28,903 bases of DNA from JAWLHA01 sp041690535 (GCA_041690535.1 JAWLHA010000055.1:1-28903), one strand, 5' to 3'; counted from the first letter of the stretch, positions 13,878-22,634 are shown. The notes: generated from the letters alone by a model not told the origin. Translations and numbers: made by a program.

Positions 13878-16220
13878 ATGGCCAAGAAACGCTTCAACGG
13901 GCGCATCGCCCTCGATATCCGCGATGCCAAACCCGACTGGACCCCCTATGAGCCCCCCAAGGCACTGGCGGGGGCGCCCAATATCCTCTACATCGTCTGG
14001 GACGACGTCGGCTTCGGCGCCTTCGACTGCTACGGCGGCACCATCGAGACACCCAACATGTCGCGGCTGGCCAATATGGGGCTGCGCTACACCAACTTCC
14101 ACACCACGGCGCTGTGCTCACCGACGCGCTCCTGCCTGCTCACCGGGCGCAACGCCACCTCCAACGGCATGGGCTGCATCACCGAGGCCTCGTCGGGCTT
14201 TCCCGGCTCCAACGGGCGCATCCCGTTCGAGAACGGCCTCATCTCGGAGGCGCTGGTGGGGCAAGGCTACAACACCTACCACGTCGGCAAATGGCACCTC
14301 ACCCCCAGCGATCAGACGCACATGGCCGCCAGTAAGGAGCAGTGGCCGCTGGGGCGCGGCTTCGAGCGCTACTACGGCTTTATCGGCGGCGAGACCGACC
14401 AGTACTACCCCGACCTGTTGCAGGACAACCAGCCGGCGCCGCCCACCCCGCCGCCGGAGGAGGGCTACCACCTCACCGAGGACCTCACCGACAAGGCGCT
14501 GCGCTACATCCGCGATGCCAAGACCATCGCCCCGCAAAAGCCGTGGCTGATGTATTTCTGCCCCGGTGCCGCCCACGCTCCGCACCAGGTGTCGAAGGAG
14601 TGGGCGGACAAGTACAAGGGCCGCTTCGACATGGGCTGGGACCAATACCGCGAGCAGACCCTGAGGCGCCAGATCGAGTTGGGGCTGCTGCCGGAGGGCA
14701 CCGAGCTGTCGCCGCTCAACCCCTACACCGGCGAGACCAGCGTCGAGGGCAAGCCGTGGCCGGAGGGCGACACGATCCGCGACTGGGAGAGCCTGAACGA
14801 CGACGAGAAGCGGCTCTTCTGCCGCATGGCCGAGGTCTACGCCGGCTTCGTCTCCCACTGCGACCACCACATCGGCCGACTGCTTGACTACCTGGAGGAG
14901 TCGGGCCAGCTCGACAACACCATCGTGGTGGTGGTGAGCGACAACGGCGCCAGCGGCGAGGGCGGCCCCAACGGCTCGGTCAACGAGAACAAATTCTTCA
15001 ACGGCATCCCCGACAGCCTCGAGGAGAACATGAAGTACCTCGAGGTGCTGGGCTCGCCCGAAACCTACAACCACTACCCCAACGGCTGGGCGGCGGCGTT
15101 CTGCACGCCGTTCAAGATGTATAAGCGCTACTCGGGCCACGAGGGCGGCACCTCCGACCCGCTGATCGTCAGCTGGCCGCAGGGGATCAGGGCGCGCGGC
15201 GAAGTCCGCCACCAGTACTGCCACGCCATCGACATCGTGCCGACCCTCTACGACTGCCTCGGCATCGAACCACCGGAGACCATCAAGGGCTTCACCCAAA
15301 GCCCGCTGGAAGGGGTGAGTTTCGGGCATACCTTTGACGACGCCGCCGCCCCTACCCGCAAGCATTACCAGATCTACGGCATGCTCGGCACCCGCGGGGT
15401 GTGGCACGAGGGCTGGCACGCCGCCACGGTCCACCCGGCCATTTCCGGCTGGACTCATTTCGCCGCCGATCGCTGGGAGCTGTTCCACCTGGACCAGGAT
15501 CGTACCCAGGTGCACGACCTGGCCGCGCAGCACCCGGAGAAGCTGGAGCAGATGAAGCAGCTTTGGTTCATGCTGGCCGGGGCCTACAACGGTCTGCCGC
15601 TGGACGATCGCACCCCGCCTGAGGTGATGATGACGCCGCGGCCGCAGCCGGCCGAAGAGCGCGACGTCTATTTCTACTACCCGGACTGCGCCGACGTGCC
15701 CGAGCACGTCGCCGCCGGGATCCACGGGCGCTCCTACAGCATCGCCGCCGAGGTGACCATCGAGGACACCCGGGCCGAGGGTGTGCTGTTTGCCCAGGGC
15801 GGGCGCTTCGGCGGCCACGCGCTGTTCATCAAGGAGGGCCGCCTGCACTACGTCTACAACTGGCTGGGCGAGATGGAGCAGAAGGCGAGCTCGGACAGGA
15901 GCGTCCCGGCCGGCAAGCACACCCTCGCGGCGCGGTTCGAGCGGCAGGGGATGGACGGGCCCAGCCCCAGCGGCAAAGTGGAGCTACTCATCGACAACGA
16001 AGTGGTCGGCAGCATGCAGATCAAGACCCAGCCGGCCTACTTCTCACTGGTCGGCGAGGGGCTGGCGGTGGGGCGCGACAGCGGCCAGGCGGTCTCGAAG
16101 GAGTACAGGTCCCCCTTTGAGTTTTCCGGCGGGACCATCAAGCAGGTGATCGTGCAACTGGGACGCGAGCGCATCCGCGACCTGGAGAAGGAGGCGCAGG
16201 CGATGATGGCGCGGGAGTAA
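13878..16220 (+). CDS. Type I arylsulfatase, Cys-type, 780 residues (copy 2)
   Basis: The same length and architecture as the upstream sulfatase, colinear along the whole protein. C80 lies in LCSPTRSCLLTGR, with WDDVGFGAFDCYGG, HVGKWHLTP, GAAHAPHQV and SDNGASGEGG. The C-terminal beta-rich domain includes GGHALFIKEGRLHYVYNWLGE. A 65-bp stretch (13986-14050) is identical to 11576-11640. Differences cluster in loops (for example QYYPDLLQDNQPAPPTPPP against QWYPLLIQDNQSIDQPYLP), which could mean different substrates. No signal peptide is seen (MAKKRFNGRIALD). The ATG is preceded by GGGAGAGCGGTC. Confidence 0.92.
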   Translation: MAKKRFNGRIALDIRDAKPDWTPYEPPKALAGAPNILYIVWDDVGFGAFDCYGGTIETPNMSRLANMGLRYTNFHTTALCSPTRSCLLTGRNATSNGMGCITEASSGFPGSNGRIPFENGLISEALVGQGYNTYHVGKWHLTPSDQTHMAASKEQWPLGRGFERYYGFIGGETDQYYPDLLQDNQPAPPTPPPEEGYHLTEDLTDKALRYIRDAKTIAPQKPWLMYFCPGAAHAPHQVSKEWADKYKGRFDMGWDQYREQTLRRQIELGLLPEGTELSPLNPYTGETSVEGKPWPEGDTIRDWESLNDDEKRLFCRMAEVYAGFVSHCDHHIGRLLDYLEESGQLDNTIVVVVSDNGASGEGGPNGSVNENKFFNGIPDSLEENMKYLEVLGSPETYNHYPNGWAAAFCTPFKMYKRYSGHEGGTSDPLIVSWPQGIRARGEVRHQYCHAIDIVPTLYDCLGIEPPETIKGFTQSPLEGVSFGHTFDDAAAPTRKHYQIYGMLGTRGVWHEGWHAATVHPAISGWTHFAADRWELFHLDQDRTQVHDLAAQHPEKLEQMKQLWFMLAGAYNGLPLDDRTPPEVMMTPRPQPAEERDVYFYYPDCADVPEHVAAGIHGRSYSIAAEVTIEDTRAEGVLFAQGGRFGGHALFIKEGRLHYVYNWLGEMEQKASSDRSVPAGKHTLAARFERQGMDGPSPSGKVELLIDNEVVGSMQIKTQPAYFSLVGEGLAVGRDSGQAVSKEYRSPFEFSGGTIKQVIVQLGRERIRDLEKEAQAMMARE

Positions 16221-16234
16221 GTTTTGAGGAAGAC

Positions 16235-16268
16235 CCCGAGCTGTCCGGTGGCCACCGGACAGTTCGGG
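16235..16268. other. Long perfect hairpin after the second sulfatase gene
   Basis: The 22-bp palindrome at 16241-16262 (arms CTGTCCGGTGG/CCACCGGACAG) extends to about 17 bp per arm with one G-T pair. No T-run follows, so it is a weak terminator or an mRNA-processing hairpin that may uncouple the third sulfatase from the first two. Confidence 0.6.
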
Positions 16269-16338
16269 TAACAACCGTCGGAAGGCGCGACTAACATTTT
16301 TGGTCTGGAAAGGACAACTCCGTCCAGGAGGACGAAGC

Positions 16339-17820
16339 ATGTCAGAAACTGCCGGGAAGCCGAATATTCTTATTATCTGGGGCGACGACATCGGCCTGTG
16401 GAACATCAGTTACCACAACCGTGGGATGATGGGCTACCGCACGCCGAACATCGATCGCATCGGCCATGAGGGCGTGTCGTTCACCGACTACTACGGCCAG
16501 CAGAGTTGTACCGCTGGCCGGGTCACCTTCATCACCGGGCAGAACCCGCTACGCACCGGCTTGACCAAGGTGGGGATGCCCGGTGCGGACACCGGCCTGC
16601 GTCCTGAAGACCCGACCATCGCCGAACTGCTCAAGCCGCTGGGCTATGCCACCGGCCAATTCGGCAAGAATCACCTGGGCGACAAGGACGAGTTTCTTCC
16701 CAGCAACCACGGTTTCGACGAATTCTTCGGCAACCTCTACCACCTCAACGCCGAGGAAGAGCCGGAGCATCCGGACTATCCCACGGATCCCGGGTTCCGG
16801 CAGCGCTTCGGTCCGCGCGGGGTGATCCATAGCTTCGCGGACGGGCGCATCGAGGACACCGGTCCGCTGACACGCGAACGGATGGAAACCATCGACGATG
16901 AGGTCACCGCCAAAACGCTCGATTTCATGGAGCGGACCCATGGCGAAGGAAAGCCGTTCTTCATCTGGTGGAACGCCACCAAGATGCACTTCCGCACCCA
17001 CGTCAAACCGGAAAGCCGGGGCAAGAGCGGCCAGGGACTTTACAACGACGGGATGGTGGAACACGACGGCCATGTCGGCACCCTGCTCGACAAGCTCGAC
17101 GCACTGGGCATCGCCGACAACACCATCGTCCTGTACTCCACCGACAACGGTCCACACTACAATACCTGGCCCGACGCGGCCATCACGCCGTTTCGCAGTG
17201 AGAAAAACACCAACTGGGAAGGTGCCTTTCGTGTTCCCGCCTTCGCCCGCTGGCCGGGCAAGATCCCGGCCGGAACGGTGCTGAACGGAATCGTCTCCCA
17301 CCAGGATTGGCTGCCGACCCTGTTGGCCGCAGCCGGTGAATCAGACATCGCGAAAAAGCTCAAGCAGGGACATGAGGCAAACGGTAAGCGGTTCAAGGTG
17401 CATCTCGATGGCTACGACATGCGCCCGTATCTCATGGGTCAAACCAGCGAAAGTCCGCGTAAATCGTTCTTCTACGTCAACGATGACGGTCAACTGGTGG
17501 CCCTGCGTTACGGCGACTGGAAGGTGGTGTTCCTCGAGCAGCGGGCGAAGACCCTGGCCTGCTGGAGCGAACCCTTCGTTCCCCTGCGCGTGCCGAAGAT
17601 CTTCAACCTGCGGCGCGATCCCTTCGAGCGGGCGGACGAGAACTCGAACACGTACTGGGACTGGGTACTCGACCACGCGTTCGTTCTCGTCCCGGCCCAG
17701 ACCTATGTGGCGGAACAGATCCAATCCCTGAAGGATTTCCCGCCGCGTCAGAAACCGGCGTCGTTCAATCTGGATCGGGTGTTGGAGCAGTTGCAGCACG
17801 CAGCGATCACGTCCCATTGA
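16339..17820 (+). CDS. Type I arylsulfatase, Cys-type, 493 residues
   Basis: A shorter sulfatase of a different subfamily. C57 in QQSCTAGRVTFITGQ (C-x-A-x-R) would be converted to formylglycine. The metal-binding WGDDIG is at 14-19, with FGKNHLGD and STDNGPHYNTWPDAAITPFRSEKNTNWEG further on. The protein ends with EQIQSLKDFPPRQKPASFNLDRVLEQL, common in this subfamily. There is no signal peptide. AGGAGG at 16326-16331 is 7 nt before the ATG, which fixes the start. It lies 118 bp after copy 2, beyond a strong hairpin, so it may be read separately. The substrate is unknown. Confidence 0.92.
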   Translation: MSETAGKPNILIIWGDDIGLWNISYHNRGMMGYRTPNIDRIGHEGVSFTDYYGQQSCTAGRVTFITGQNPLRTGLTKVGMPGADTGLRPEDPTIAELLKPLGYATGQFGKNHLGDKDEFLPSNHGFDEFFGNLYHLNAEEEPEHPDYPTDPGFRQRFGPRGVIHSFADGRIEDTGPLTRERMETIDDEVTAKTLDFMERTHGEGKPFFIWWNATKMHFRTHVKPESRGKSGQGLYNDGMVEHDGHVGTLLDKLDALGIADNTIVLYSTDNGPHYNTWPDAAITPFRSEKNTNWEGAFRVPAFARWPGKIPAGTVLNGIVSHQDWLPTLLAAAGESDIAKKLKQGHEANGKRFKVHLDGYDMRPYLMGQTSESPRKSFFYVNDDGQLVALRYGDWKVVFLEQRAKTLACWSEPFVPLRVPKIFNLRRDPFERADENSNTYWDWVLDHAFVLVPAQTYVAEQIQSLKDFPPRQKPASFNLDRVLEQLQHAAITSH

Positions 17821-17892
17821 CACGCATTATCCGCCCGGTAACCCACGTGGGGTTAGCTGGCGCTGCAGCAGCCCGCTCTGGAGGCGCCTTCG

Positions 17893-17912
17893 CCACGACC
17901 CGCGGGTCGTGG
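17893..17912. other. 20-bp perfect palindrome after the third sulfatase gene
   Basis: CCACGACCCG at 17893-17902 is complementary to CGGGTCGTGG at 17903-17912. A smaller stem (TAACCC/GGGTTA) precedes it near 17838-17854. No T-run is present. These may mark the 3' end of the sulfatase transcript. Confidence 0.5.
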
Positions 17913-17976
17913 TAGGGCCGCCGGGGCGCAGGTCCCTGAATAGTGCTCCAACTCCGCTTCCGTGGGGACAACTGCC

Positions 17977-18369
17977 ATGGACGAACTGTTGGCCCGTATC
18001 GGGCAGAATCTGATCGACCGAGTGAGTGGACCTTTTCAATTCCGACTGTGGCTTCAGCCTGCCGTCGCCCTCTTCTTTGGAATCCGCGACGGGCTACGGG
18101 ACGCTCGAGAGGGAAAGCCTCCCTACTTCTGGGCGATCTTCACGCATCCCGGGCAGCGCCTGGCCCTTCTTTACATGGGCTGGCAATCCGTCGCCAGGGT
18201 GTTCATTGTCGCCATCGTCATCGATGTCATTTACCAACTGATTGTCCTGCGGTTTCTCTATCCTGGAGAGGCCCTGCTCGTGGGACTTCTGCTGGCCCTC
18301 TTGCCGTACCTCTTGATCAGGGGTCCCGTCAATCGCATCTTCCGGCCGATACGCAAGCAGGGGCGCTGA
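17977..18369 (+). CDS. Small membrane protein of unknown function
   Basis: A 130-residue protein (MDELLARIGQNLIDRV...). It has an amphipathic N-terminus, a hydrophobic stretch near 25-40 and two membrane helices at about 70-88 and 95-113, ending in a basic tail (NRIFRPIRKQGR). The PYFWAIFTHPGQRLALL motif between them looks conserved, but I cannot name the family. The ATG at 17977 is chosen; an in-frame GTG at 17962 would add five residues. It heads a run of stress-type membrane genes and follows the sulfatases by 156 bp. Confidence 0.72.
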   Translation: MDELLARIGQNLIDRVSGPFQFRLWLQPAVALFFGIRDGLRDAREGKPPYFWAIFTHPGQRLALLYMGWQSVARVFIVAIVIDVIYQLIVLRFLYPGEALLVGLLLALLPYLLIRGPVNRIFRPIRKQGR

Positions 18370-18558
18370 CAGAAATGAAACGGTCACAACCGCTTGACCT
18401 CCATTAATGGCGCCACGCAGCCGATTCGTCTAGCCTCGTGATCGAAGCATGCCAATATGAATGTCGCCGTATCACAGGGCCGTACTGCAACTTGGTGAAC
18501 GACCACAGGAGGCCAGCGGGCGCTTCCCTGGCCACTCCGAAACAGGGAGGAGTGTGAC

Positions 18559-19143
18559 ATGCCAAACGGAAGTCAGACCGCTGACAAGCTGCACCTCACC
18601 GAAATGGAGGAGCTGCACCGTCACTCCAACTGGTTCATTGGCCTGGGCATCGCCCTTATCATTCTCGGCTTCATCGCGGCAGGCTCGGCGGTGGGCACGA
18701 CCGTCGTATCGTTGGTTCTTTTCGGCTGGCTGCTCATTGTCGGTGGCGTGTTGGAGATCGCCTACGGTGCCTGGCGCAGGACTTGGAGCGGATTTTTCAT
18801 CAATCTGCTCATCGGTATTCTGTATGCCGTGGTGGGCTTCATGGTAGTGGCGAACCCCCAAGTTAGTGCCATTGGACTGACCTTGCTGATCGCAATGTTT
18901 CTGATCGTCGGTGGCATCTTCCGCATTGTGGCCGCCTTCTCGGCGCGCTATCCCAATTGGGGGTGGTTGGCGCTGCACGGTGTGGTCTCACTGATTCTCG
19001 GCATTCTCATCTGGCAGGGCTGGCCGGCCACCGGGCTGTGGGTGATCGGCCTTTTCATCGGCATCGAGTTGTTCTTCAATGGCGTGGCGCTGGTGATGTT
19101 GGGGGCGGCAGCGAAACGCCTTGGCACGGTGTTCACACCCTGA
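18559..19143 (+). CDS. hdeD: HdeD-family membrane protein (DUF308)
   Basis: A 194-residue inner-membrane protein with six predicted helices in three pairs, the DUF308 repeat pattern. Typical segments are LIVGGVLEIAYGAWRR, GILYAVVGFMVVANP and LFIGIELFFNGVALVMLG. HdeD in E. coli is linked to acid resistance at high cell density, but its molecular role is not settled. AGGGAGGAGT precedes the ATG. It ends 9 bp before the DUF1622-like gene, so the two are probably co-transcribed. Confidence 0.87.
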   Translation: MPNGSQTADKLHLTEMEELHRHSNWFIGLGIALIILGFIAAGSAVGTTVVSLVLFGWLLIVGGVLEIAYGAWRRTWSGFFINLLIGILYAVVGFMVVANPQVSAIGLTLLIAMFLIVGGIFRIVAAFSARYPNWGWLALHGVVSLILGILIWQGWPATGLWVIGLFIGIELFFNGVALVMLGAAAKRLGTVFTP

Positions 19144-19152
19144 GACCCACCC

Positions 19153-19515
19153 GTGGGCGGCGCCGAGGAACTGCTGCAAGGCCTCGTCGGCTGGCTGCGG
19201 CTGGCCGCAGAGTCCATCAGCGTGCTGATTATCGGCATCGGCGTGCTCGTCACCCTCTACGACGGCGTTCGAGCGCGCATCTCGACCGGCCGTGACGTCT
19301 ACCAGGGGACGCGCATTCGGTTGGGGCACTTTCTGGTGCTGGGCCTGGAATTTCAACTCGCCTCGGACATTCTGATGACGGCGATGGCGCCGAGTTGGCG
19401 ACAGCTTGGCCAACTGGCAGCCATCGCGGCGATTCGGACATTTTTAAATTTCTTTCTACTGCGCGAGCAGCGGGAGTTGGAAGAACGAAAATCTCAGCCA
19501 TCCGGTTCGGGATAG
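19153..19515 (+). CDS. DUF1622-like membrane protein
   Basis: A 120-residue protein starting with GTG. A first helix (about 20-38) is followed by the characteristic RIRLGHFLVLGLEFQLASDIL segment and a second helix near 85-103. The tail is charged (REQRELEERKSQ). This layout matches DUF1622 proteins, whose function is unknown. It lies 9 bp after hdeD and 3 bp before the DUF202 gene. The ribosome binding site is weak, suggesting translational coupling. Confidence 0.78.
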   Translation: MGGAEELLQGLVGWLRLAAESISVLIIGIGVLVTLYDGVRARISTGRDVYQGTRIRLGHFLVLGLEFQLASDILMTAMAPSWRQLGQLAAIAAIRTFLNFFLLREQRELEERKSQPSGSG

Positions 19516-19518
19516 ACC

Positions 19519-19947
19519 ATGGAGAGTGACCAGAAACCGGTCAAGGGGAAGCGTCGCCCGACGCTCGCCGAGGAGCGCACCGAACTCGCCCTGCGACGGA
19601 CGGTGTTCGCCGCCGACCGCACCCTGCTGGCCTGGGTCCGCACGTCCCTGTCGCTGATGACCTTCGGCTTCAGCATCTACAAATTCTTTGAATATCTGGA
19701 GGAGTCAGGCGCCGTCTCGGGCGACTGGCAGCCCACCGGACCGCGCCGATTTGGTATGGCCCTGGTCACCGTTTCGACGGTCCTGTTGGTCTGGCAGACG
19801 CTGCAGTATTACCAGTTGCTAAAAAGACTCAGCGGAGCAAGAGGGAAGCGTGTACCGAAGACACCGACACTGGTTGCGGGTGGTGCAGTCATCCTCCTTG
19901 GGCTCGTGACATTCGCAAGTATATTTTTTGGTATCCGCATCCTTTAA
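19519..19947 (+). CDS. DUF202/YidH-family membrane protein
   Basis: A 142-residue inner-membrane protein. The N-terminal LAEERTELALRRTVFAADRTLLAWVRTSLSLMTFGFSIYKF is the DUF202 signature (cytoplasmic basic segment leading into the first helix). Two more helices follow (about 77-93 and 118-138). E. coli YidH is the best known relative and has no firm function. It is the last gene of the 17977-19947 run and converges with the DUF2254 gene 50 bp downstream. Confidence 0.87.
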   Translation: MESDQKPVKGKRRPTLAEERTELALRRTVFAADRTLLAWVRTSLSLMTFGFSIYKFFEYLEESGAVSGDWQPTGPRRFGMALVTVSTVLLVWQTLQYYQLLKRLSGARGKRVPKTPTLVAGGAVILLGLVTFASIFFGIRIL

Positions 19948-19997
19948 GGGGGGAACCTTGCGGTGCACCAGCGTGTTCCTCCGTCCCCTCCGAGGTT

Positions 19998-21368
19998 CTA
20001 CCCCCCGCGCCGGTCCGGTTCCCGGCAAACACTGGCACCGCCCAGACCTCCCGGGTCGGGCACACTGGCCAGTGCCCGAAATCGCTCATCGGCGAATCCG
20101 CTGGCGACAATCGCACGGCGCTCCTCGGCTAGACGCTCCACAATAGCGGCCCGTGCAGGCGGCACCGCGCGGGACAGGAAGTCCAGCATGGCGGCAAGAC
20201 GCCTTTGCACCTGAAGCGACGTTGCGCCGTACTGCATGATTTCCGACACCCCAAGCCGCAGGAAGTCCTCCCAATTGGGCGCGCTGTAAACCAGCCGCAC
20301 GTTGCCGTCGGCATCCCTCACCTCTCCCACATCGAGATTGGAGTTTCCCAGACGATGCAGCAGCATTTCGATATGGTCCAGGGCCTGCACCGCCGTGGTG
20401 GGATCATTAATGGCCGGCGACAGGGCGCGAATGGCCATATCGACCAGCAGTCGCAGGGCATACCTCGGGTCGTCCCGAAACGCGCGCTCGCGCCCCAGAA
20501 TGATGGAGGCAAAGAGCCTTTTCTCCCGGATCGACGGGTGATCACCCCGGACGATGGCAATCACCTCCCCATCTCTCAAGGCGTCTCCCACGCTAAAAAG
20601 CAGCTGAATAACGGTGCCGGTCTTGCGCGCCAAAGCTACCATAGAATCCATGTTGTACCTGATCACGTAACCGGGCTCGCCATGATAGGTGACCATCTGC
20701 ACACCACCCTCTGAGTTCTTTTCACCCTCGTCACCTGCGGCATTCTGTTGCTGACCGCCCCCTCCTTCAGTCAGCGGATCATATACCCGGGCGATGCTAT
20801 ATCGTCCCGCCAAAGTCAAAGTGAAAAGCACGTTGCCGATGGTGAGGGTCGTAAAGACCCGGACCAGGCCGGTTAGGATGGTGACGCTGGCGAGGAGCCA
20901 GGCGAAGGCCAACCAGACGGTGAATGCGCTCACCGTCCCGCCTGGCGAAATCCCGAGGGTCCGAAGCGCCATAAGGGAGTAGATAAACGTCCCAGTAAAG
21001 ATCCCCAGGGAATGACGCAAAGCCCTGACGTGAGCGAAGATGCGGGTGATGCGCGGCGAATAGGTGCTGCTTCCAAATTGCACGATCACAAAGACCAGGG
21101 AAAAGACGATGCCTGTCAGCGTAATCATTCCGGCGGCGATCGCCGAGAGGATGGTTGAAATGGATGACTTGTCCAGAGGCGAGATCAACCAAGGGAAAAA
21201 CCATTGGTTGATTTGCGGCGCTACATAGCCCAGCACAATGGACAGACCGATATACAACCAGGTCACCAGCCCAAAGCGCGGGCTTCGAATGTGCGCTCGG
21301 TGAAAGCGCTGCGCCCGCTTTCTCCGCGAACCCAGTCGCGCCAGGGCCGACCTGAGCACTGGTAGCAT
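19998..21368 (-). CDS. DUF2254 membrane protein
   Basis: A 456-residue protein with four helices in the N-terminal half, including GLVTWLYIGLSIVLGYVAPQINQ, ITLTGIVFSLVFVIVQFGSSTYSPRI, LGIFTGTFIYSLMALRTLG and VWLAFAWLLASVTILTGLVRVF. The soluble C-terminal half contains DDPRYALRLLVDMAIRALSPAINDPTTAVQALDHIE, the most recognisable DUF2254 block. Function is unknown. I chose the ATG at 21368, which follows AAGGGGGG. Earlier in-frame starts lack support. It is divergent from the DUF4239-like gene across 250 bp. Confidence 0.88.
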   Translation of the reverse strand: MLPVLRSALARLGSRRKRAQRFHRAHIRSPRFGLVTWLYIGLSIVLGYVAPQINQWFFPWLISPLDKSSISTILSAIAAGMITLTGIVFSLVFVIVQFGSSTYSPRITRIFAHVRALRHSLGIFTGTFIYSLMALRTLGISPGGTVSAFTVWLAFAWLLASVTILTGLVRVFTTLTIGNVLFTLTLAGRYSIARVYDPLTEGGGGQQQNAAGDEGEKNSEGGVQMVTYHGEPGYVIRYNMDSMVALARKTGTVIQLLFSVGDALRDGEVIAIVRGDHPSIREKRLFASIILGRERAFRDDPRYALRLLVDMAIRALSPAINDPTTAVQALDHIEMLLHRLGNSNLDVGEVRDADGNVRLVYSAPNWEDFLRLGVSEIMQYGATSLQVQRRLAAMLDFLSRAVPPARAAIVERLAEERRAIVASGFADERFRALASVPDPGGLGGASVCREPDRRGG

Positions 21369-21618
21369 GTGCCCCCCTTGAGCGGAAGTGCTGCTCAAGA
21401 GATTAGTCCACGTTGAATACTTGACACCGCCCCGATGTCTTTTGGACAGCGCTCCAGGCGGGCGCAAAGGCAAGTCGAACGGGACGATTTTCTCCCCGGG
21501 CCCTTAGCTACACTGCTAAGGGATACGCCGACGAACCGCGGGGTCATCACGCGCCATGCCGCGACGCAGTCGCAACGAGGAGGGGCGCTCGCCAACTTCG
21601 CAAACGGGGAGTATCGGG
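21369..21618. other. Divergent promoter region with an 8-bp-stem hairpin
   Basis: The 250-bp gap contains CCCTTAGC (21501-21508) pairing with GCTAAGGG (21515-21522) around a 6-nt loop. TTGACA occurs near 21420 without a matching -10 box. The hairpin could be an operator, since no T-run follows. Confidence 0.45.
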
Positions 21619-22413
21619 ATGACAGACGTTCTACCCCTTCGCTATCTCGACGCCCTGCCCCTATCGGTGATTTTTCTCGGTACCACCCTCTTACTGCTCG
21701 CGTTCAGCGAGCTCGGATTCCGGATCGGGCGGAGGTGGCATACCAAGGGGCTCGCCGAGTTATCGCAGACCGGGGCAATCACGGGTGCCTCCCTGGGACT
21801 CCTCGCATTCATGCTTGCGTTCAGCTTTGGCATGGCCGGTTCCCGCTTCGACGTACGCAAACAGGCCGTCCTCGATGAAGCCAACGCCATCGGAACCACC
21901 TGGTTGCGTTCCCAGATGCTCCCTGCACCGCACCCCACGGAGATCGCGCCGCTGCTGCGCCGGTATGTCGAAGTGCGCCTGGAAGGCTCGAAAGCGGAGT
22001 CCATCGAGGAGCTCCGCATTGCCCTGGCCGAGTCGGAGCAACTGCATAAGGCACTCTGGGCGCATGCGGTGACCTTGGGCAAGGAAGCGCCCCGCTCGGT
22101 CATTGTCGGACTGTTCACAGACGCTCTGAATGAGGTCATCGACCTGCACGGTGTCCGAGTTAACGTCGCCCGTCACCGGATACCGCGCAGCGTTTGGGGT
22201 ACGCTCTATTTCATCGCTTTTGCGGCAACCATGCTGGTGGGGGTGCATGCTGGGCTCTCCGGTGGCCGCAGCCTGCTTATCACGGCGCTCCTGGCCTTGA
22301 CGCTCTCCGTGGTCATGGTGCTGATCATCGATCTTGACCGTCCGGGGCAAACCCTTTTTTCGGTAAGTCAGCAGTCGCTGGCAGATCTGCGGGAAAGCAT
22401 GGCTTCGCCGTAA
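21619..22413 (+). CDS. Bestrophin-like/DUF4239 membrane protein, C-terminus altered by a repeat insertion
   Basis: A 264-residue protein with two N-terminal helices (about 12-32 and 54-72), a soluble middle, and two C-terminal helices (about 192-210 and 215-235). GASLGLLAFMLAFSFGMAGSRFDVRKQAVLDEANAIGTTWLR and LIIDLDRPGQTLFSVSQQSL are typical of the DUF4239 (bestrophin-like) group. Function is unknown. The ATG at 21619 follows a GGGGA/CGGG region. The TAA stop (22411-22413) belongs to the inserted element at 22410. Without the insert and one target copy, the frame would read on as Ser-Pro-Pro-Pro-stop (TGA at 22650-22652), so the insert shortened the protein by only two residues. Confidence 0.82.
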   Translation: MTDVLPLRYLDALPLSVIFLGTTLLLLAFSELGFRIGRRWHTKGLAELSQTGAITGASLGLLAFMLAFSFGMAGSRFDVRKQAVLDEANAIGTTWLRSQMLPAPHPTEIAPLLRRYVEVRLEGSKAESIEELRIALAESEQLHKALWAHAVTLGKEAPRSVIVGLFTDALNEVIDLHGVRVNVARHRIPRSVWGTLYFIAFAATMLVGVHAGLSGGRSLLITALLALTLSVVMVLIIDLDRPGQTLFSVSQQSLADLRESMASP

Positions 22414-22634
22414 CTACTCGCCCCCCGACTGCCTCCCATATGCAATTAGGATGCGGTCGCAGGCTCGCCGAACTCGACCCTCGCTACTTGTACCGTTCGT
22501 CATTCCCGCGAAGGCGGGAATCCCTAAGGCACCCAGCCCAATACCCCTGGCCCTCTGAAGTCCATCACCGGATTCCCGCTTTCGCGGGAATGACGGATGC
22601 TTGGCGGGAGTGACGAATGGGGGTGAGTAGTTAC
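22410..22634. mobile_element. MITE-like element, copy 1 (225 bp) with 8-bp target duplication
   Basis: The ends are GTAACTACTCGCCCCC (22410-22425) and its reverse complement with one mismatch (ending at 22634). GCTTCGCC flanks both sides (22402-22409 and 22635-22642), an exact 8-bp target duplication. Inside are two dRS3-like palindromes, ATTCCCGCGAAGGCGGGAAT at 22502-22521 and ATTCCC-N8-GGGAAT at 22572-22591, plus a degenerate half copy near 22600-22620. There is no open reading frame of note. Ends beginning GTAA with 8-bp duplications recall the IS66 family, so a transposase acting in trans is plausible. Confidence 0.85.

Noticed and set aside
14118..15920. 600-codon antisense ORF opposite the second large sulfatase
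   Set aside because: It mirrors the codon pattern of a GC-rich real gene, has low-complexity Val/Ala/Gly/Arg-rich sequence and no domain. The sulfatase on the other strand is certain.
22410..22634. Degenerate insertion sequence with a transposase remnant
   Set aside because: No reading frame resembles a transposase; at 225 bp the element fits a non-autonomous MITE better.
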